Below, one piece after another: positions 31,569-40,986 of a stretch of DNA of 45,441 nucleotides. Below the pieces are notes generated by a model. That model saw nothing but the letters and a program-made list of their open reading frames with translations. It was not told where the DNA came from and searched no databases. The first letter of the stretch is position 1; each line of letters begins with the position of its first letter. A program made the position numbers and the translations under genes. This stretch comes from Bacteroidales bacterium. Its GTDB lineage: Bacteria > Bacteroidota > Bacteroidia > Bacteroidales > UBA932. The stretch spans positions 1 to 45,441 of the forward strand of contig JAFXUS010000061.1 of NCBI GenBank assembly GCA_017535125.1, written 5' to 3'.

Positions 31569-33760
31569 TTCGAGAGGGTGTTGAGTGCAGAGCCGGCCCG
31601 GAACCAGGCAATCTGCTGCGGGGAATAACTATGACGGGCCTGAATGCGCTCCTGCGAGCCGTTCTCGTGACGGATCACGACGGGAACGGGCTTGCCGGGC
31701 GCAATCTCGGCGCAGAGGATATCCAGTTTGTCGCCGGCCTTGATCTTGGCGTAGTCGGACGGCGTGGCGAAAGTCAGGGCCAGCACGCCCTGCTTCTTGA
31801 GATTGGTCTCGTGGATGCGTGCGAAGCTCTTGGCGAGCACGGCGCGCACGCCCAGGTAGCGCGGCTCCATCGCCGCATGCTCGCGGCTGGAACCTTCGCC
31901 GTAGTTTTCTTCGGCCACGACCACGCTGCCGGGACCCGCGTCGCGGAGAATCTTGGCGCGCGGCGCCACGGGGCCGGATTTGCCGGTGAAGGCGTCGGTC
32001 GCTCCCATCAGCAGGTTGTCGGAGATGTTCTCCAGGTGGCCGCGGTATTTCAGCCAGGGACCGGCCATCGAGATGTGGTCCGTGGTGCACTTGCCCTTGA
32101 CCTTGATCAGCAGCGGGAGACCCAGGAGGTCCTTCCCGTCCCAGGGCGCGAAGGGCTCCAGGCGCTGCAGGCGCTTGCTGTCGGGACGGATCACCGGCTC
32201 GGGGCTGCCGGGCTGCGGGGCCACATAGCCCGTCGTGTCGGGCACGAATCCCTGCGCAGGCAGATCATTGCCGCGCGGGGCACGCATCCACACGCCGTCC
32301 AGCGTCTCCGAACGGGGGTCGAAGTCCAGCTTGCCCGCGAACGCGAGCGCCACCGCCATCGACGGGGAGGCGATGAAGGCGCGCGTCTCGGGGTTGCCGT
32401 CCGCCCGCTTCGCGAAATTGCGGTTGAAGCTCGTCACGATGGTGTTCGGGCGCGTCGGGTCGTCCGTCTCGCGCTCCCACTGCCCGATGCAGGGGCCGCA
32501 GGCGTTCGCCATCACGGTGGCGCCTGCTTCCCGCAGGGAATCCAGCAGGCCGTCGCGCTCGGCCGTCGCACGGATCTGCGCGCTGCCGGGCACCACGAGC
32601 AGCTTCGCCTTCGGCTTCAGACCCGCATCCAGCGCCGCACGGGCCACGGAGGCCGCGGACGCCAGGTCCTGGTAGGAGGAATTGGTGCAGGAGCCGATCA
32701 GGCTCACTTCCACCTGGTGCGGGAAATGCTCCCGCGCCTGCCGGTCCTTCATGCCGCTCAGCGCGCAGGCGGCGTCGGGCGTGTAGGGACCGTTGATATA
32801 CGGTTCGAGTTCGCAGAGGTTGATCTGCACGACTTCGTCGTAATACTGCTCGGGGTGCGCGATCACCGCGTCGTCCGCCCGCAGCTCGCTGCAGATCGCC
32901 GACGCCATCGCGGCCACTTCCCTGCGGCCCGTGGCCATCAGGTACTCCGCGATGTGCACGCCGTACGGGAAAACGGAGCTCGTGGCGCCGACCTCCGCGC
33001 CCATGTTGCAGATGGTGGCCTTGCCGGTGCAGGAGAGGTTCTCCGTGCCGGGGCCGAAATATTCGAGGATGGCGTTGGTGCCGCCTTTGACCGTGAGCAG
33101 GCCGGCGAGCTTGAGGATGACGTCCTTGGGGGTGGCCCAGCCCTTGAGCGAGCCGGTCAGGCGCACGCCGATGAGGCGCGGCATCCGCAGCTCCCAGGGC
33201 ATGCCCGTCATCACGTCCACCGCGTCGGCGCCGCCGACGCCGATGGCCAGCATACCCATGCCGCCCGCGTTGGGCGTATGGGAATCCGTACCCACCATCA
33301 TGCCGCCCGGGAAGGCGTAATTTTCAAGGACGATCTGGTGGATGATGCCGGCACCCGGCTTCCAGAAGCCGATGCCGTAGCGGGCCGCTGCTGAAGAGAG
33401 GAAGTCATAGACCTCCGCATTGGTCTTCAGCGCGTCCGCGAGATCCGTCTCCGCGCCTTTCTTCGCGCAGATGAGGTGGTCGCAGTGGACCGTGGTCGGC
33501 ACGCTCACGGCCTCGCGGCCCGTGCTCATGAACTGCAGCAGCGCCATCTGCGCCGTCGCATCCTGCATGGCCACGCGGTCGGGGCGGAACTCGCCGAAGT
33601 CCTCCAGGCGCTTCAGCGGCCGGAGGGCGGACTGGTCATAGGCGTGGGTATACAGGATCTTCTCCGACAACGTCAGCGGCCGGCCCAGCATACGCCGGAC
33701 GGCCGCTACCCGCTCACCATAGCCCTTGTAGAAGGACTTCACGGTCTCCAAATCGAACAT
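31565..33760 (-). CDS. acnA: Aconitate hydratase, mitochondrial type
   Basis: 731 aa. It isomerises citrate and isocitrate with a 4Fe-4S cluster. Cluster ligands are the Cys in [11 protein letters not shown] and the two in [11 protein letters not shown]. The substrate region [13 protein letters not shown] and the C-terminal swivel domain ([18 protein letters not shown]) are intact. Length and order match mitochondrial aconitase and not the ~890-aa IRP-like AcnA, so the symbol is only a label. It is first in a two-gene operon with citrate synthase; isocitrate dehydrogenase is not in the window. Confidence 0.95.
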   Translation of the reverse strand: MFDLETVKSFYKGYGERVAAVRRMLGRPLTLSEKILYTHAYDQSALRPLKRLEDFGEFRPDRVAMQDATAQMALLQFMSTGREAVSVPTTVHCDHLICAKKGAETDLADALKTNAEVYDFLSSAAARYGIGFWKPGAGIIHQIVLENYAFPGGMMVGTDSHTPNAGGMGMLAIGVGGADAVDVMTGMPWELRMPRLIGVRLTGSLKGWATPKDVILKLAGLLTVKGGTNAILEYFGPGTENLSCTGKATICNMGAEVGATSSVFPYGVHIAEYLMATGRREVAAMASAICSELRADDAVIAHPEQYYDEVVQINLCELEPYINGPYTPDAACALSGMKDRQAREHFPHQVEVSLIGSCTNSSYQDLASAASVARAALDAGLKPKAKLLVVPGSAQIRATAERDGLLDSLREAGATVMANACGPCIGQWERETDDPTRPNTIVTSFNRNFAKRADGNPETRAFIASPSMAVALAFAGKLDFDPRSETLDGVWMRAPRGNDLPAQGFVPDTTGYVAPQPGSPEPVIRPDSKRLQRLEPFAPWDGKDLLGLPLLIKVKGKCTTDHISMAGPWLKYRGHLENISDNLLMGATDAFTGKSGPVAPRAKILRDAGPGSVVVAEENYGEGSSREHAAMEPRYLGVRAVLAKSFARIHETNLKKQGVLALTFATPSDYAKIKAGDKLDILCAEIAPGKPVPVVIRHENGSQERIQARHSYSPQQIAWFRAGSALNTLSK

Positions 33761-33808
33761 ACGGATCTTCTAACCAGGTATATACACAACTAACTAGCGT
33801 TCACGGCG

Positions 33809-33855
33809 CTCCCGTCATCCGCAAACGGACCGGGAGTCGTCACACCACAAAGATA
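33809..33855 (-). promoter_or_regulatory. Aconitase promoter and leader hairpin
   Basis: TATCTTTG at 33848-33855 is a perfect -7 box on the minus strand and gives a leader of about 85 bases. Within it CTCCCG-GTCCG-TTTG-CGGAT-GA-CGGGAG (33809-33836) makes an 11-pair hairpin with a two-base bulge. A control role is open. Confidence 0.55.
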
Positions 33856-33993
33856 GATAAATTTTTCATTAATAAAAACATTTGCGTAACTAATTGATAT
33901 TTAATTATGAAAATTGGCGGAAAACCAATTCTTCTATTCGATTATTAATAATTATTATGTATAGGACCTTTCTTGCTTTCAATTTATTATAAA
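33856..33993. other. AT-rich intergenic stretch, no gene seen
   Basis: 138 AT-rich bases in an otherwise GC-rich region. It contains the hairpin AATTGG-CGGAAAA-CCAATT (33912-33930) and TAATAATTATTA-type runs, but no reading frame or promoter box of note on the plus strand. Confidence 0.6.
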
Positions 33994-34027
33994 AAATGAC
34001 CGCATTGCAAACGCAACGCGGTCATTT
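33994..34027 (-). terminator. Terminator after the SDR gene
   Basis: AAATGACCGC and GCGGTCATTT, extended inside by TTGC/GCAA, form a long stem. On the minus strand it continues into TTTATAATAAATT. Confidence 0.9.
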
Positions 34028-34044
34028 CCATATTTAGGATTAGG

Positions 34045-34815
34045 CTAGATGCAGGTGTAGCCGCCGTCCACGGCGATATTCTGGCCGTTGACGTAGGTCG
34101 ATGCCGGGGAGGCCAGGAAGAGGGCGCAGGTGTCGAGTTCGCCCTGCTTGCCGTAGCGGCCGAGCGGGATGTTGTTCTTCGCGATGGCCTGGAAATAGTC
34201 GGAATCCAGGGTGGCGGTGGTGAGGTCGGTGTAGAAGTAGCCCGGGCAGATGCTGTTCACGGTGATGCCGTACTTGCCCCACTCGGCGGCGAGGGCGCGG
34301 GTCAGGTTGACGACACCGCCCTTGGCGGCATGGTACGGGGCGGAGCCCACGATGAGGTTGCCCACCAGGCCGTACATCGAGGCAATGTTGATGATGCGGC
34401 CGTAGCCGGCCTTGATCATCTCCTTGCCGAACTCGCGGGAGCAGTTGAACGTGCCGAAGAGGTCGATGTCCAGCTCCTTCTTGAACTGCTCGTCGGTGAT
34501 TTCCTCGGCCGGGGCGACGGCGCCCGTGCCGGCGTTGTTCATCAGAATGTCCACGCGGCCGAAGCGCTCGATGGTGGCGGCCACGGCGGCCTTGACTTTC
34601 TCCGTGTCGGTGATGTCGCAGGCGAACGGAAGCACCTCCACGCCGAACTCGGCGGTGATGGCCCTGGCGTTCTCTTCGAGGAGGTTCATGCGGCGGGCGA
34701 GGAGCACCAGGTTGGCGCCCTGGCTCGCGAAAGCCTTGGCCATCTGCAGGCCCAGGCCGGTGGATGCGCCGGTCACGACGGCGACGCGTCCGGAAAGGTC
34801 AAAGTAATTCTTCAT
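34045..34815 (-). CDS. Short-chain dehydrogenase, gluconate 5-dehydrogenase-like
   Basis: 256 aa, classical SDR. NAD(P) motif TGASTGLG near residue 15, NNAG near 93, catalytic Ser in INIASMYG, and the Tyr/Lys pair in YHAAKGG. The C-terminal NGQNIAVDGGYTCI is typical. LARRMNLLEENARAI after strand two places Arg residues suited to NADP. Overall it looks most like gluconate 5-dehydrogenase or 2-deoxygluconate dehydrogenase types, but the substrate cannot be read from sequence. It stands alone, with TATATTTG at 34845-34852 upstream and a strong terminator downstream. Confidence 0.85.
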   Translation of the reverse strand: MKNYFDLSGRVAVVTGASTGLGLQMAKAFASQGANLVLLARRMNLLEENARAITAEFGVEVLPFACDITDTEKVKAAVAATIERFGRVDILMNNAGTGAVAPAEEITDEQFKKELDIDLFGTFNCSREFGKEMIKAGYGRIINIASMYGLVGNLIVGSAPYHAAKGGVVNLTRALAAEWGKYGITVNSICPGYFYTDLTTATLDSDYFQAIAKNNIPLGRYGKQGELDTCALFLASPASTYVNGQNIAVDGGYTCI

Positions 34816-34844
34816 ATACTTGGTTGCTTTGTTTCTGGCAAACG

Positions 34845-34852
34845 CAAATATA
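34845..34852 (-). promoter_or_regulatory. Promoter -7 box of the SDR gene
   Basis: TATATTTG on the minus strand, 29 bases before the ATG. The REP-like hairpin at 34861 lies in its upstream region. Confidence 0.6.
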
Positions 34853-34860
34853 CAAAAAAA

Positions 34861-34887
34861 GATTCGCCGGTCAAGCCGGCGAATGAC
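34861..34887. repeat. REP-like palindrome, copy 2
   Basis: GATTCGCCGG-TCAAG-CCGGCGAATGAC. Loop and flanks equal copy 1, while the stem changes from CCGGG/CCCGG to GCCGG/CCGGC, keeping the pairing. It sits between the export operon's end and the SDR promoter. Confidence 0.75.
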
Positions 34888-34908
34888 GAAAAAGCAAGCT
34901 GGGAATGA

Positions 34909-36093
34909 CTACTGTATCCGGGCGGACTCCCGTTTCAGGGACAGGGTAGCCAGGGCGAAGTACACCATGATCTGGATGGTCATCACGCGGATTTCCGGCG
35001 CGATGGACGAGAGCGTTCCCGTCTGCGAGAGCACCATGTAGGCCCGGCAGCCGAAACTGCTCGGGAACACGTAGGACAGTCCCTTCCACACCGCCGGGAA
35101 GTTCGCCTGCGGCCAGGTGAAGCCCGTGAGGAACACGGCGATCGGCGTGAAGAACAGCAACAGCACCAGCACCGTCTCTCTGCGGTCGATCAGGGCCGAG
35201 AACGTGAAGCTGAAGAAGATGATGTCCGTGACGAAGAACAGCAACAGGACCAGGATCTCCAGCCCGGAGGCGTGCATGGGCAGATGGAACCAGTGCGGCA
35301 CCAGGATGGCGCCGTAGAAGCCCAGCAGCATGAAAATAAGGAAGTAGGCCGCGCCGCGTCCGAGCGAGACGCGTCCCATGCCAAACCCGCTGAGGTTCTG
35401 CGTGAGGGAAGCGAAGCTCCGCCCCTCCTCCCGGACGGTTCCGGCCAGCGTGGCGGATCCGTAGAACATCACCTGCTGGAGGATCATGAACATGGCCATG
35501 TACACGAAGAACAGCGTGAAGGAGATGTTCCGGTTGTAAGGCAGATGGTCGTCGACGCCCACCGGCTCGATCAGCTGGACGGCGTCCTCGCCGGTATAGC
35601 CCGCGGCGGCATAGTGCTCCGCCTGGACGGCGTGCATTTCATCCAGCATCACCAGGTTGGTGGCCAGGGTCATGTTCTTGTAATACAGGAAGGTGGACAT
35701 GTCGGAGTAGGTGGAGATCACTCCCTGCTCCATGCGCACCAGGGCCGCGTCGAAGTCGCGCGGGATGCTCACGATACCGTGGACTTTCCCCTCGGCCATC
35801 AGCGCCTGCGCCTCCTGCATGTCCAGGCAGTTGTAAGCCACGGCGCATTCGCGCGTGGCGTCCAGTTTCCGGACATAGCGCCGGCTGTACGGCCCCTGGC
35901 TCTGGTCCACGACGGCGATCGGCATCTCTTCCACGATGCCGTGGCCGTAGATGCAGTTGTACAGCACCGGGTAGACCAGGCCCGCGAAGAGGAAGATGAG
36001 CATGACGCCGCTGTCGTGCACCACCAGATTCAATTCGTTGGTGAAGATGTTCCAGACATCCTGGAACCATCTTCCGATATATGTTTTAGCCAT
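34909..36093 (-). CDS. ABC-2 type export permease, second gene
   Basis: 394 aa from MAKTYIGRWFQDVW; the frame is open further upstream but that part lies within the preceding gene. Layout: one membrane span near 30, a periplasmic domain of about 150 residues (MPIAVVDQSQGPYSRRYVRK), then five C-terminal spans, as in YhhJ/YbhR-type ABC-2 permeases. It begins two bases after the first permease gene stops. The two would form a heterodimeric inner-membrane channel feeding the HlyD and TolC partners. No ATPase gene is present in the operon. Substrate unknown. Confidence 0.85.
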   Translation of the reverse strand: MAKTYIGRWFQDVWNIFTNELNLVVHDSGVMLIFLFAGLVYPVLYNCIYGHGIVEEMPIAVVDQSQGPYSRRYVRKLDATRECAVAYNCLDMQEAQALMAEGKVHGIVSIPRDFDAALVRMEQGVISTYSDMSTFLYYKNMTLATNLVMLDEMHAVQAEHYAAAGYTGEDAVQLIEPVGVDDHLPYNRNISFTLFFVYMAMFMILQQVMFYGSATLAGTVREEGRSFASLTQNLSGFGMGRVSLGRGAAYFLIFMLLGFYGAILVPHWFHLPMHASGLEILVLLLFFVTDIIFFSFTFSALIDRRETVLVLLLFFTPIAVFLTGFTWPQANFPAVWKGLSYVFPSSFGCRAYMVLSQTGTLSSIAPEIRVMTIQIMVYFALATLSLKRESARIQ

Positions 36094-36095
36094 GG

Positions 36096-37268
36096 CTAAT
36101 TGCGAGGATATTTTTGATATTGATACGCGTCTTTCAGGCGGCCGAACGAGAAGTAAGGCAGTGCCTGGAACAGCAGCAGCGCGACGAGCGAGGGCCACCA
36201 TCCGGCGAAGCCCGTCCCGTAGAGCGCCTCACGCACGAATATCTGATAATAGAAGCGGAGCGGATAAATGTCGGACAGACCCTGCAACCAGGCCGGCAGG
36301 GACTCCACCGGCAGGGTGAAACCTGCGAAGGAGAAGCCCAGCACCGAATACAAGGCGCTGATGCACACGCCGAGCCGGAGCGTCGGGACCATGCTCACGA
36401 TGAAGACCGCGAGTGCCTCGTACGACATCACCATGCACAGCATGGCCACGATCATCCACCAGATGGACCCCTGCAGCGGGTAGCCCAGGATGCCGAACAT
36501 CAGCAGCTGGAGACAGGTCCCGAGCAGCGTGAACAGCACGGTGTACGGAAGCAGTTTTCCCAGCACGGCCGTGACGATGGAGCCGTCCGAGAACTCCAGC
36601 AGGTGTTTGGACGTGCCGAACTTGAGCTCCGAGCCCAGCGAGTACGACACCACCAGCATGATGGCCATCGCAAGGATGCCCGCCAGGATCATGTTGCACA
36701 GATAGTAGGCGTACGAGGTAGGGCCGTTGCCGATATTGTGGGCATCCAGCACCAGCGGCTGGATGATGCCCATGATTTCCCGGTCGGTCTTCCCTTTGGC
36801 CCGCAGGACCTGCCGCTGAACGGCGCCATTGGTGAGGTTCACCATGAACATCACGTCCTTGTAGGCCAGGGCGCCGCCGATCACCGGATACAGCGTATTG
36901 GCATACACCCCCATCTTGGGACAGTGGAAGGACTGGACTTCCCGGTCGAAATGTTCCGGGATCACCACGAAGGCGCAGATATCGCCCCGGTCCAGCTGTT
37001 TCCGGGCCTCGGTGACATCCCCGAAGGGAATCACCCGGCCCAGCTGCGTGGCGTCCAGCTGTGCGGAGAAGTTCCTCGAGGTGGAAGATCCGTCCAGGTC
37101 CACCACGCCGATGGGAAGCTTCTCCGGCAGGCCGCTCCCGAAGAAAGTCAGGAAGAAAAGGGCCGACAGGAGCATCACGCCCACAGACCCCCAGAGGTAC
37201 AGCGGGCGGTCCTTCCAGATGCGGATTTCCCGCCCGGCAACCTTTTCTATTTGCTCGAAGAGTTTCAT
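36096..37268 (-). CDS. ABC-2 type export permease, first gene
   Basis: 390 aa, same architecture as its neighbour: an N-terminal span (LWGSVGVMLLSALFFLTFFG), a periplasmic domain starting LPIGVVDLDGSSTSRNFSAQ with the typical D-x-D/S start, then five spans with MIVAMLCMVMSYEALAVFIV and SFAGFTLPVESLPAW near the end. The family (YhhJ, YbhS) works with a membrane-fusion protein and an ATPase. The gene follows hlyD-type by two bases. Likely role is export of a drug, lipid or other small envelope compound. Confidence 0.85.
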   Translation of the reverse strand: MKLFEQIEKVAGREIRIWKDRPLYLWGSVGVMLLSALFFLTFFGSGLPEKLPIGVVDLDGSSTSRNFSAQLDATQLGRVIPFGDVTEARKQLDRGDICAFVVIPEHFDREVQSFHCPKMGVYANTLYPVIGGALAYKDVMFMVNLTNGAVQRQVLRAKGKTDREIMGIIQPLVLDAHNIGNGPTSYAYYLCNMILAGILAMAIMLVVSYSLGSELKFGTSKHLLEFSDGSIVTAVLGKLLPYTVLFTLLGTCLQLLMFGILGYPLQGSIWWMIVAMLCMVMSYEALAVFIVSMVPTLRLGVCISALYSVLGFSFAGFTLPVESLPAWLQGLSDIYPLRFYYQIFVREALYGTGFAGWWPSLVALLLFQALPYFSFGRLKDAYQYQKYPRN

Positions 37269-37270
37269 GG

Positions 37271-38257
37271 CTAACGATTGATCATGAGGGCGCTCATGCC
37301 GGGACGGAGGCCGTCGACGGCTTCATCGGGACGGACGCGCACTTCGAAGGTGCGGCTGTCGAATTCACCCTGTTCCTTGGTGGCCCGCCAGGTCGCATAG
37401 GACTCGCGGACGACGATGTAATAGACGGTGGCGCTGACCTCGCGGTTGTCGAGGGCCGGGATGCGTAGCGTCACCTTGTCACCGTTCTGCATGCTGTGCA
37501 GCCTGTCCTCACGGACGTTGAACGTAAACCACATGTCGCCGAGGTCCTGCACCGTCATGATCGGGGAACCCTGACCCACCAGCTCGCCCACCTTGGGGTA
37601 GCGGGCGGCGATGATGCCGTCTGTCGGCGAGACCAGGGTGATCTCATCCAGATAGGAATTCACCAGGGTCACGGCAGCGTTGGCGCGTTCGACCAGGGCC
37701 ACGGCGGCGTCCTTGTCTTCCTGCCGGGCGCCGTTCAGCGCCATGTCATATTGACTCTTCGCGGCACGGGTGGTGGCGCAGGCGGCCTCGTACTGGGCCT
37801 CGACTTCGTCGAACTTCTGGTCGGAGACCACCTTCTGCTCATGCAGGGCCTTCATGCGCTCGTAGGATTTGAGCATCACGTTCTCGCCCACGATCGCCTT
37901 CTGCCACAGTTCATAGGCGCCGGCGATCTGCTCCTGCCGGGCACCGTTGTAGGCTTTGTCGCGCTGGGCCTGGGCGGCGGCCTTGGCCGCGTTCGCCTCG
38001 GCGATCTTGGAGCGGATCTCCGGAGAATCGATGATCACCAGGGTGTCGCCCTTGCGGACCATCTGGCCCTCATCCGCGAGATACGATTCGATACGGCCCG
38101 GAACCTTACCGGAAACCCGGTATTCCGTCGCTTCCGCCTCGCCCTGCAGCAGGGCTTCTTTAGGTTTCGATACCAGATAGCCGGCGATGCCGACTGCCAA
38201 AACGATTGCGATCAACGCACACACTCCGATCAGGAGGTTGTAATTCTTGTTTGCCAT
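37271..38257 (-). CDS. HlyD/EmrA-type membrane-fusion protein
   Basis: 328 aa. An N-terminal anchor (LIGVCALIAIVLAVGIAGYL) is followed by a lipoyl half (YRVSGKVPGRIESYLADEGQ), a coiled-coil hairpin of about 110 residues with two AYNGARQEQ/ALNGARQED repeats, the second lipoyl half with PTDGIIAARYPKVGELVGQG, and a barrel. It bridges the inner-membrane permeases to the TolC channel. It starts five bases after the tolC-type gene ends. Confidence 0.9.
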   Translation of the reverse strand: MANKNYNLLIGVCALIAIVLAVGIAGYLVSKPKEALLQGEAEATEYRVSGKVPGRIESYLADEGQMVRKGDTLVIIDSPEIRSKIAEANAAKAAAQAQRDKAYNGARQEQIAGAYELWQKAIVGENVMLKSYERMKALHEQKVVSDQKFDEVEAQYEAACATTRAAKSQYDMALNGARQEDKDAAVALVERANAAVTLVNSYLDEITLVSPTDGIIAARYPKVGELVGQGSPIMTVQDLGDMWFTFNVREDRLHSMQNGDKVTLRIPALDNREVSATVYYIVVRESYATWRATKEQGEFDSRTFEVRVRPDEAVDGLRPGMSALMINR

Positions 38258-38262
38258 AATAT

Positions 38263-39852
38263 TTATTCTTGATTTTTATAATTTCCTTCCACTTTCTGCA
38301 GCTGGCTCACGGCCATCTGCCATTCGATACCGGCGTCCAGGTATTCGCTGTGCGCCGACAGCCACGCCGTCTGCGCCCCCAGCACGGTGCTTGTGGGGAT
38401 GACACCGGCCTCGTAGCCCAGGTTGGCGCTCCGGAGGTTCTCCTCGGCGCTGGTGAGGTTCGATTCAGCCATCCGGTATTTCCGGGCCGCCTCGTCGCAC
38501 AGGTTCCGCTGCTGCGTCACCTGGAGGCTGATCATCTCGCGGGCGTCGTCCAGCTTGCTGGCGTACACCTGCCGTTCGGCCTCGGCCTTGCGGTATTTCT
38601 GCATGGATTCCATGCCATGGAAAATGGGCACCTTCACCATCACGCCGGCGCTAAGCATGCCGCCGTTCCAGCTGTTCTGGATGCCGTTGAAGGCATTGGG
38701 GTTCGTCATCGTGTACGCCCCCACCAGCGCCACCTGCGGCAGCAGGTCGGCCCGGGCGATCTTCACCTTGCGGTCGTAGATCTCTCCGGCCAGGGTGAGG
38801 CTGCGCGTCTCCGGACGGTCCGCGTAGATATCTTCCATGGATTTCTCGACCTGCAGGGTCGGCACCGGTACGATGTCCAGGCTCTCGTCGGCCAGGGTGA
38901 CGGTGCTGTCGAGCGGAAGGCCGACGCGCTTGCAGAGCAGCATCTTCGCCAGGACCAGACCGTTGGTAGCCTTGGCCAGCATCATGTCGGCCTCGTTGGC
39001 CTTCACCTTCACCTGCAGCGCGTCGGACTCGGTCATCACGCCGGCGGCGATGGCCACGTCCACGTCGTTCTCCATCTTGTGCAGCAGGTCGGCGTACGCC
39101 TGGGCGAGCTGCTTCTTGGCGGCGATGGAAACGATCTGCCAGTAGGCCTGGTCCACGTCCACGATCACGTCGGCGTAGGCGCCGTCATACTTGGCCTGCG
39201 CCAGTTCCTCGGCGAGCTTGGCCATCTGGTTGGAATAGATGATCTTGCCGCCCACGAAGACCGGCTGCTCCACGGTCACGGCCGCCGCCCAGACATTGTG
39301 CAGATCCGGGTGCAGGGCCGCGTCGATGTCGGCGCCGATCGCGTTGACCGGTTCGGCGATATTGGGGATGAGGCCGGCCAGGCTCTGCGGATCCACGCCC
39401 TGGAGCATCTGCAGCACGGTCTGCCACATGGGGCTGGTCATGTAGTCCGCCGCCAGGGCCGGATTGGTCTGGATGGCCGTCATGAGCTGCGTCATGGCTC
39501 CGTTCAGCTGCCCGGAGAGCTGGCCGATGGCATTGGCGGCGCCGGCGTTCAGCTGATTCTGCATCAGGGTGCCGGCGTTGCGGAGCAGCTCGGACTGGCT
39601 GTCGCTCACCAGGGCGATGTCCCGGTTGTTATAAAGGTACGCGCCCGTAGCGCTGACATTGGGGAAATAGTTCGCCAGGGCGATCTTGCGGTCATATCCG
39701 GCCATCTGGACATCGATGCGGGCCTGTTCCAGGTCGCGGCTGGCAGAGACGGCCATCTGCCGGCAGTCTTCAAGGGTGAGCGTCTGCGCCTCCTGAGCCA
39801 GGACGCCCAGGGGAAGCAAGACACTGCTGAGGAGAATGAGAACTTTTTTCAT
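38263..39852 (-). CDS. TolC-family outer-membrane efflux protein
   Basis: 529 aa. Signal peptide MKKVLILLSSVLLPLGVLAQ, then the duplicated TolC pattern: TLTLEDCRQMAVSASRDLEQ and ANYFPNVSATGAYLYNN in the first half, and ARADLLPQVALVGAYTMTNP, GVMVKVPIFHGMESMQKYRK, DAREMISLQVTQQRNL in the second. An Ala/Gln/Leu-rich insert near 95-160 is unusual but keeps the frame. It is the first gene of the export operon and forms the outer channel. Confidence 0.92.
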   Translation of the reverse strand: MKKVLILLSSVLLPLGVLAQEAQTLTLEDCRQMAVSASRDLEQARIDVQMAGYDRKIALANYFPNVSATGAYLYNNRDIALVSDSQSELLRNAGTLMQNQLNAGAANAIGQLSGQLNGAMTQLMTAIQTNPALAADYMTSPMWQTVLQMLQGVDPQSLAGLIPNIAEPVNAIGADIDAALHPDLHNVWAAAVTVEQPVFVGGKIIYSNQMAKLAEELAQAKYDGAYADVIVDVDQAYWQIVSIAAKKQLAQAYADLLHKMENDVDVAIAAGVMTESDALQVKVKANEADMMLAKATNGLVLAKMLLCKRVGLPLDSTVTLADESLDIVPVPTLQVEKSMEDIYADRPETRSLTLAGEIYDRKVKIARADLLPQVALVGAYTMTNPNAFNGIQNSWNGGMLSAGVMVKVPIFHGMESMQKYRKAEAERQVYASKLDDAREMISLQVTQQRNLCDEAARKYRMAESNLTSAEENLRSANLGYEAGVIPTSTVLGAQTAWLSAHSEYLDAGIEWQMAVSQLQKVEGNYKNQE

Positions 39853-39864
39853 ATTATTCTTTTT

Positions 39865-39910
39865 GACAATTTGTCGAACCAGTCATTTGCTCATTGCGAC
39901 TGCAAAGATA
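39865..39910 (-). promoter_or_regulatory. Export-operon promoter with palindromic site
   Basis: TATCTTTG (39903-39910, minus strand) is the -7 box. Downstream of the start site lies the palindrome GACAATTTGTC (39865-39875), the same core as in the clpB upstream region, placed where a bound protein would block transcription. Confidence 0.5.
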
Positions 39911-39981
39911 TGGCCATAATTGCCACCAGAAAAGCCGTAAAACGGAACAATTATTGTCTTTTGGTCGAATAATAAGAATTA

Positions 39982-40013
39982 TTTGCAAATCCGGAACATT
40001 CTTCCTTACTTTG
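39982..40013 (+). promoter_or_regulatory. Promoter of the AraC-type regulator
   Basis: TTTG (39982-39985) and TTACTTTG (40006-40013) are 20 bases apart. The -7 box is one base off consensus. The leader is about 20 bases. Confidence 0.6.
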
Positions 40014-40037
40014 CAGAAAAAGAAAATAAGTCAATTC

Positions 40038-40973
40038 ATGGAGCAGACACTACAGACCATCGGCATCCCGCAGATTCTGGCGCTGGCACCGTTCATCGTG
40101 GAGCACAGCATCGGGAACGACTTCATCCTCGGAGAAGTGACCGGCCAGCAGGTGGAGAGCAACCGTGCCATCCTGGACATGCTGAAATACCCCGTCCGTT
40201 TCGACGGGTACGTCATATTTTTCCTGAAGAAAGGCGAAGGGAGCTTCCGCCTCGAGTTCAACCTGGACTCCTATGAGATTCACGAGAATTCGCTGCTCAT
40301 CACCGCTCCGGGCAACATCATCCGCATCTCCGCATACAAAGAGGAGAACCTGCCCGACAGCGAACTTGTCTTCGCCCTGTTCTCCCGGGATTTCGTGTCC
40401 AACGTGCACCTGGATTTCAACCAGGCCTTCCAGGACGCCGTCCATTTCCTGCAGAGCCCCTGCCTCACCCTGAACGAGGAACAGCTGGACATCGCTACGG
40501 AGTATTTCTCCCTGGCCCGGAAGATCATCCACTCCTCCCTGGACAACAAACGGGAGGTCATCAGCTCCCTGCTGACCTCCATCACCTACATGACCGTCAA
40601 CATCTGGAACAGCCACATCGCCGCCGCCAGGCAGCAGCAGGACCATTCCACCCTGCGGGTGAACCAGATGTATGAGCAGTTTATTTCCCTGGTATCGGAA
40701 TACCACGACCGGGAGCGGGGCATGGAATTCTATGCGGACAAGCTCTTCATCACGCCCAAGTACCTGTCCAAGGTCATAAAACAAGCCTCCGGCCGCAGCG
40801 GGCCGGAGTGGATCGATTCATTCGTCATTCTCGAAGCCAAGAACCTGCTGAAGTACACCGACAAACCCATCAAGGAGGTTGTCTGGCAACTTCACTTCCC
40901 CAACCCGTCCGTGTTCAACAAATACTTCAAGAAACACACGGGCATGACCCCATCGGAATACCGGAAGGGTTGA
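40038..40973 (+). CDS. AraC-family regulator of the export operon
   Basis: 311 aa from ATG at 40038; the frame is open further upstream, but that DNA holds the promoter. The N-terminal part is a cupin-like sensing domain (GYVIFFLKKGEGSFRLEFNL, LLITAPGNIIRIS). The C-terminal AraC domain shows FYADKLFITPKYLSKVIKQA as first helix-turn-helix and PIKEVVWQLHFPNPSVFNKY with FKKHTGMTPSEYRK as second. It is divergent from the TolC-HlyD-permease operon, the usual arrangement of a local regulator. Ligand unknown. Its 3' end is 13 bases from queF on the other strand. Confidence 0.88.
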   Translation: MEQTLQTIGIPQILALAPFIVEHSIGNDFILGEVTGQQVESNRAILDMLKYPVRFDGYVIFFLKKGEGSFRLEFNLDSYEIHENSLLITAPGNIIRISAYKEENLPDSELVFALFSRDFVSNVHLDFNQAFQDAVHFLQSPCLTLNEEQLDIATEYFSLARKIIHSSLDNKREVISSLLTSITYMTVNIWNSHIAAARQQQDHSTLRVNQMYEQFISLVSEYHDRERGMEFYADKLFITPKYLSKVIKQASGRSGPEWIDSFVILEAKNLLKYTDKPIKEVVWQLHFPNPSVFNKYFKKHTGMTPSEYRKG

Positions 40974-40986
40974 GCCGGTCAGCCAT

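Noticed and set aside
33856..33993. AT-rich gap as a replication origin or insertion-sequence remnant
   Set aside because: No DnaA-box cluster, terminal repeats or transposase fragment seen; AT-rich gaps are common between genes here.
39894..40037. Upstream extension of the AraC gene
   Set aside because: The stretch contains the promoters of both divergent genes; the ATG at 40038 is followed by a normal N-terminus.
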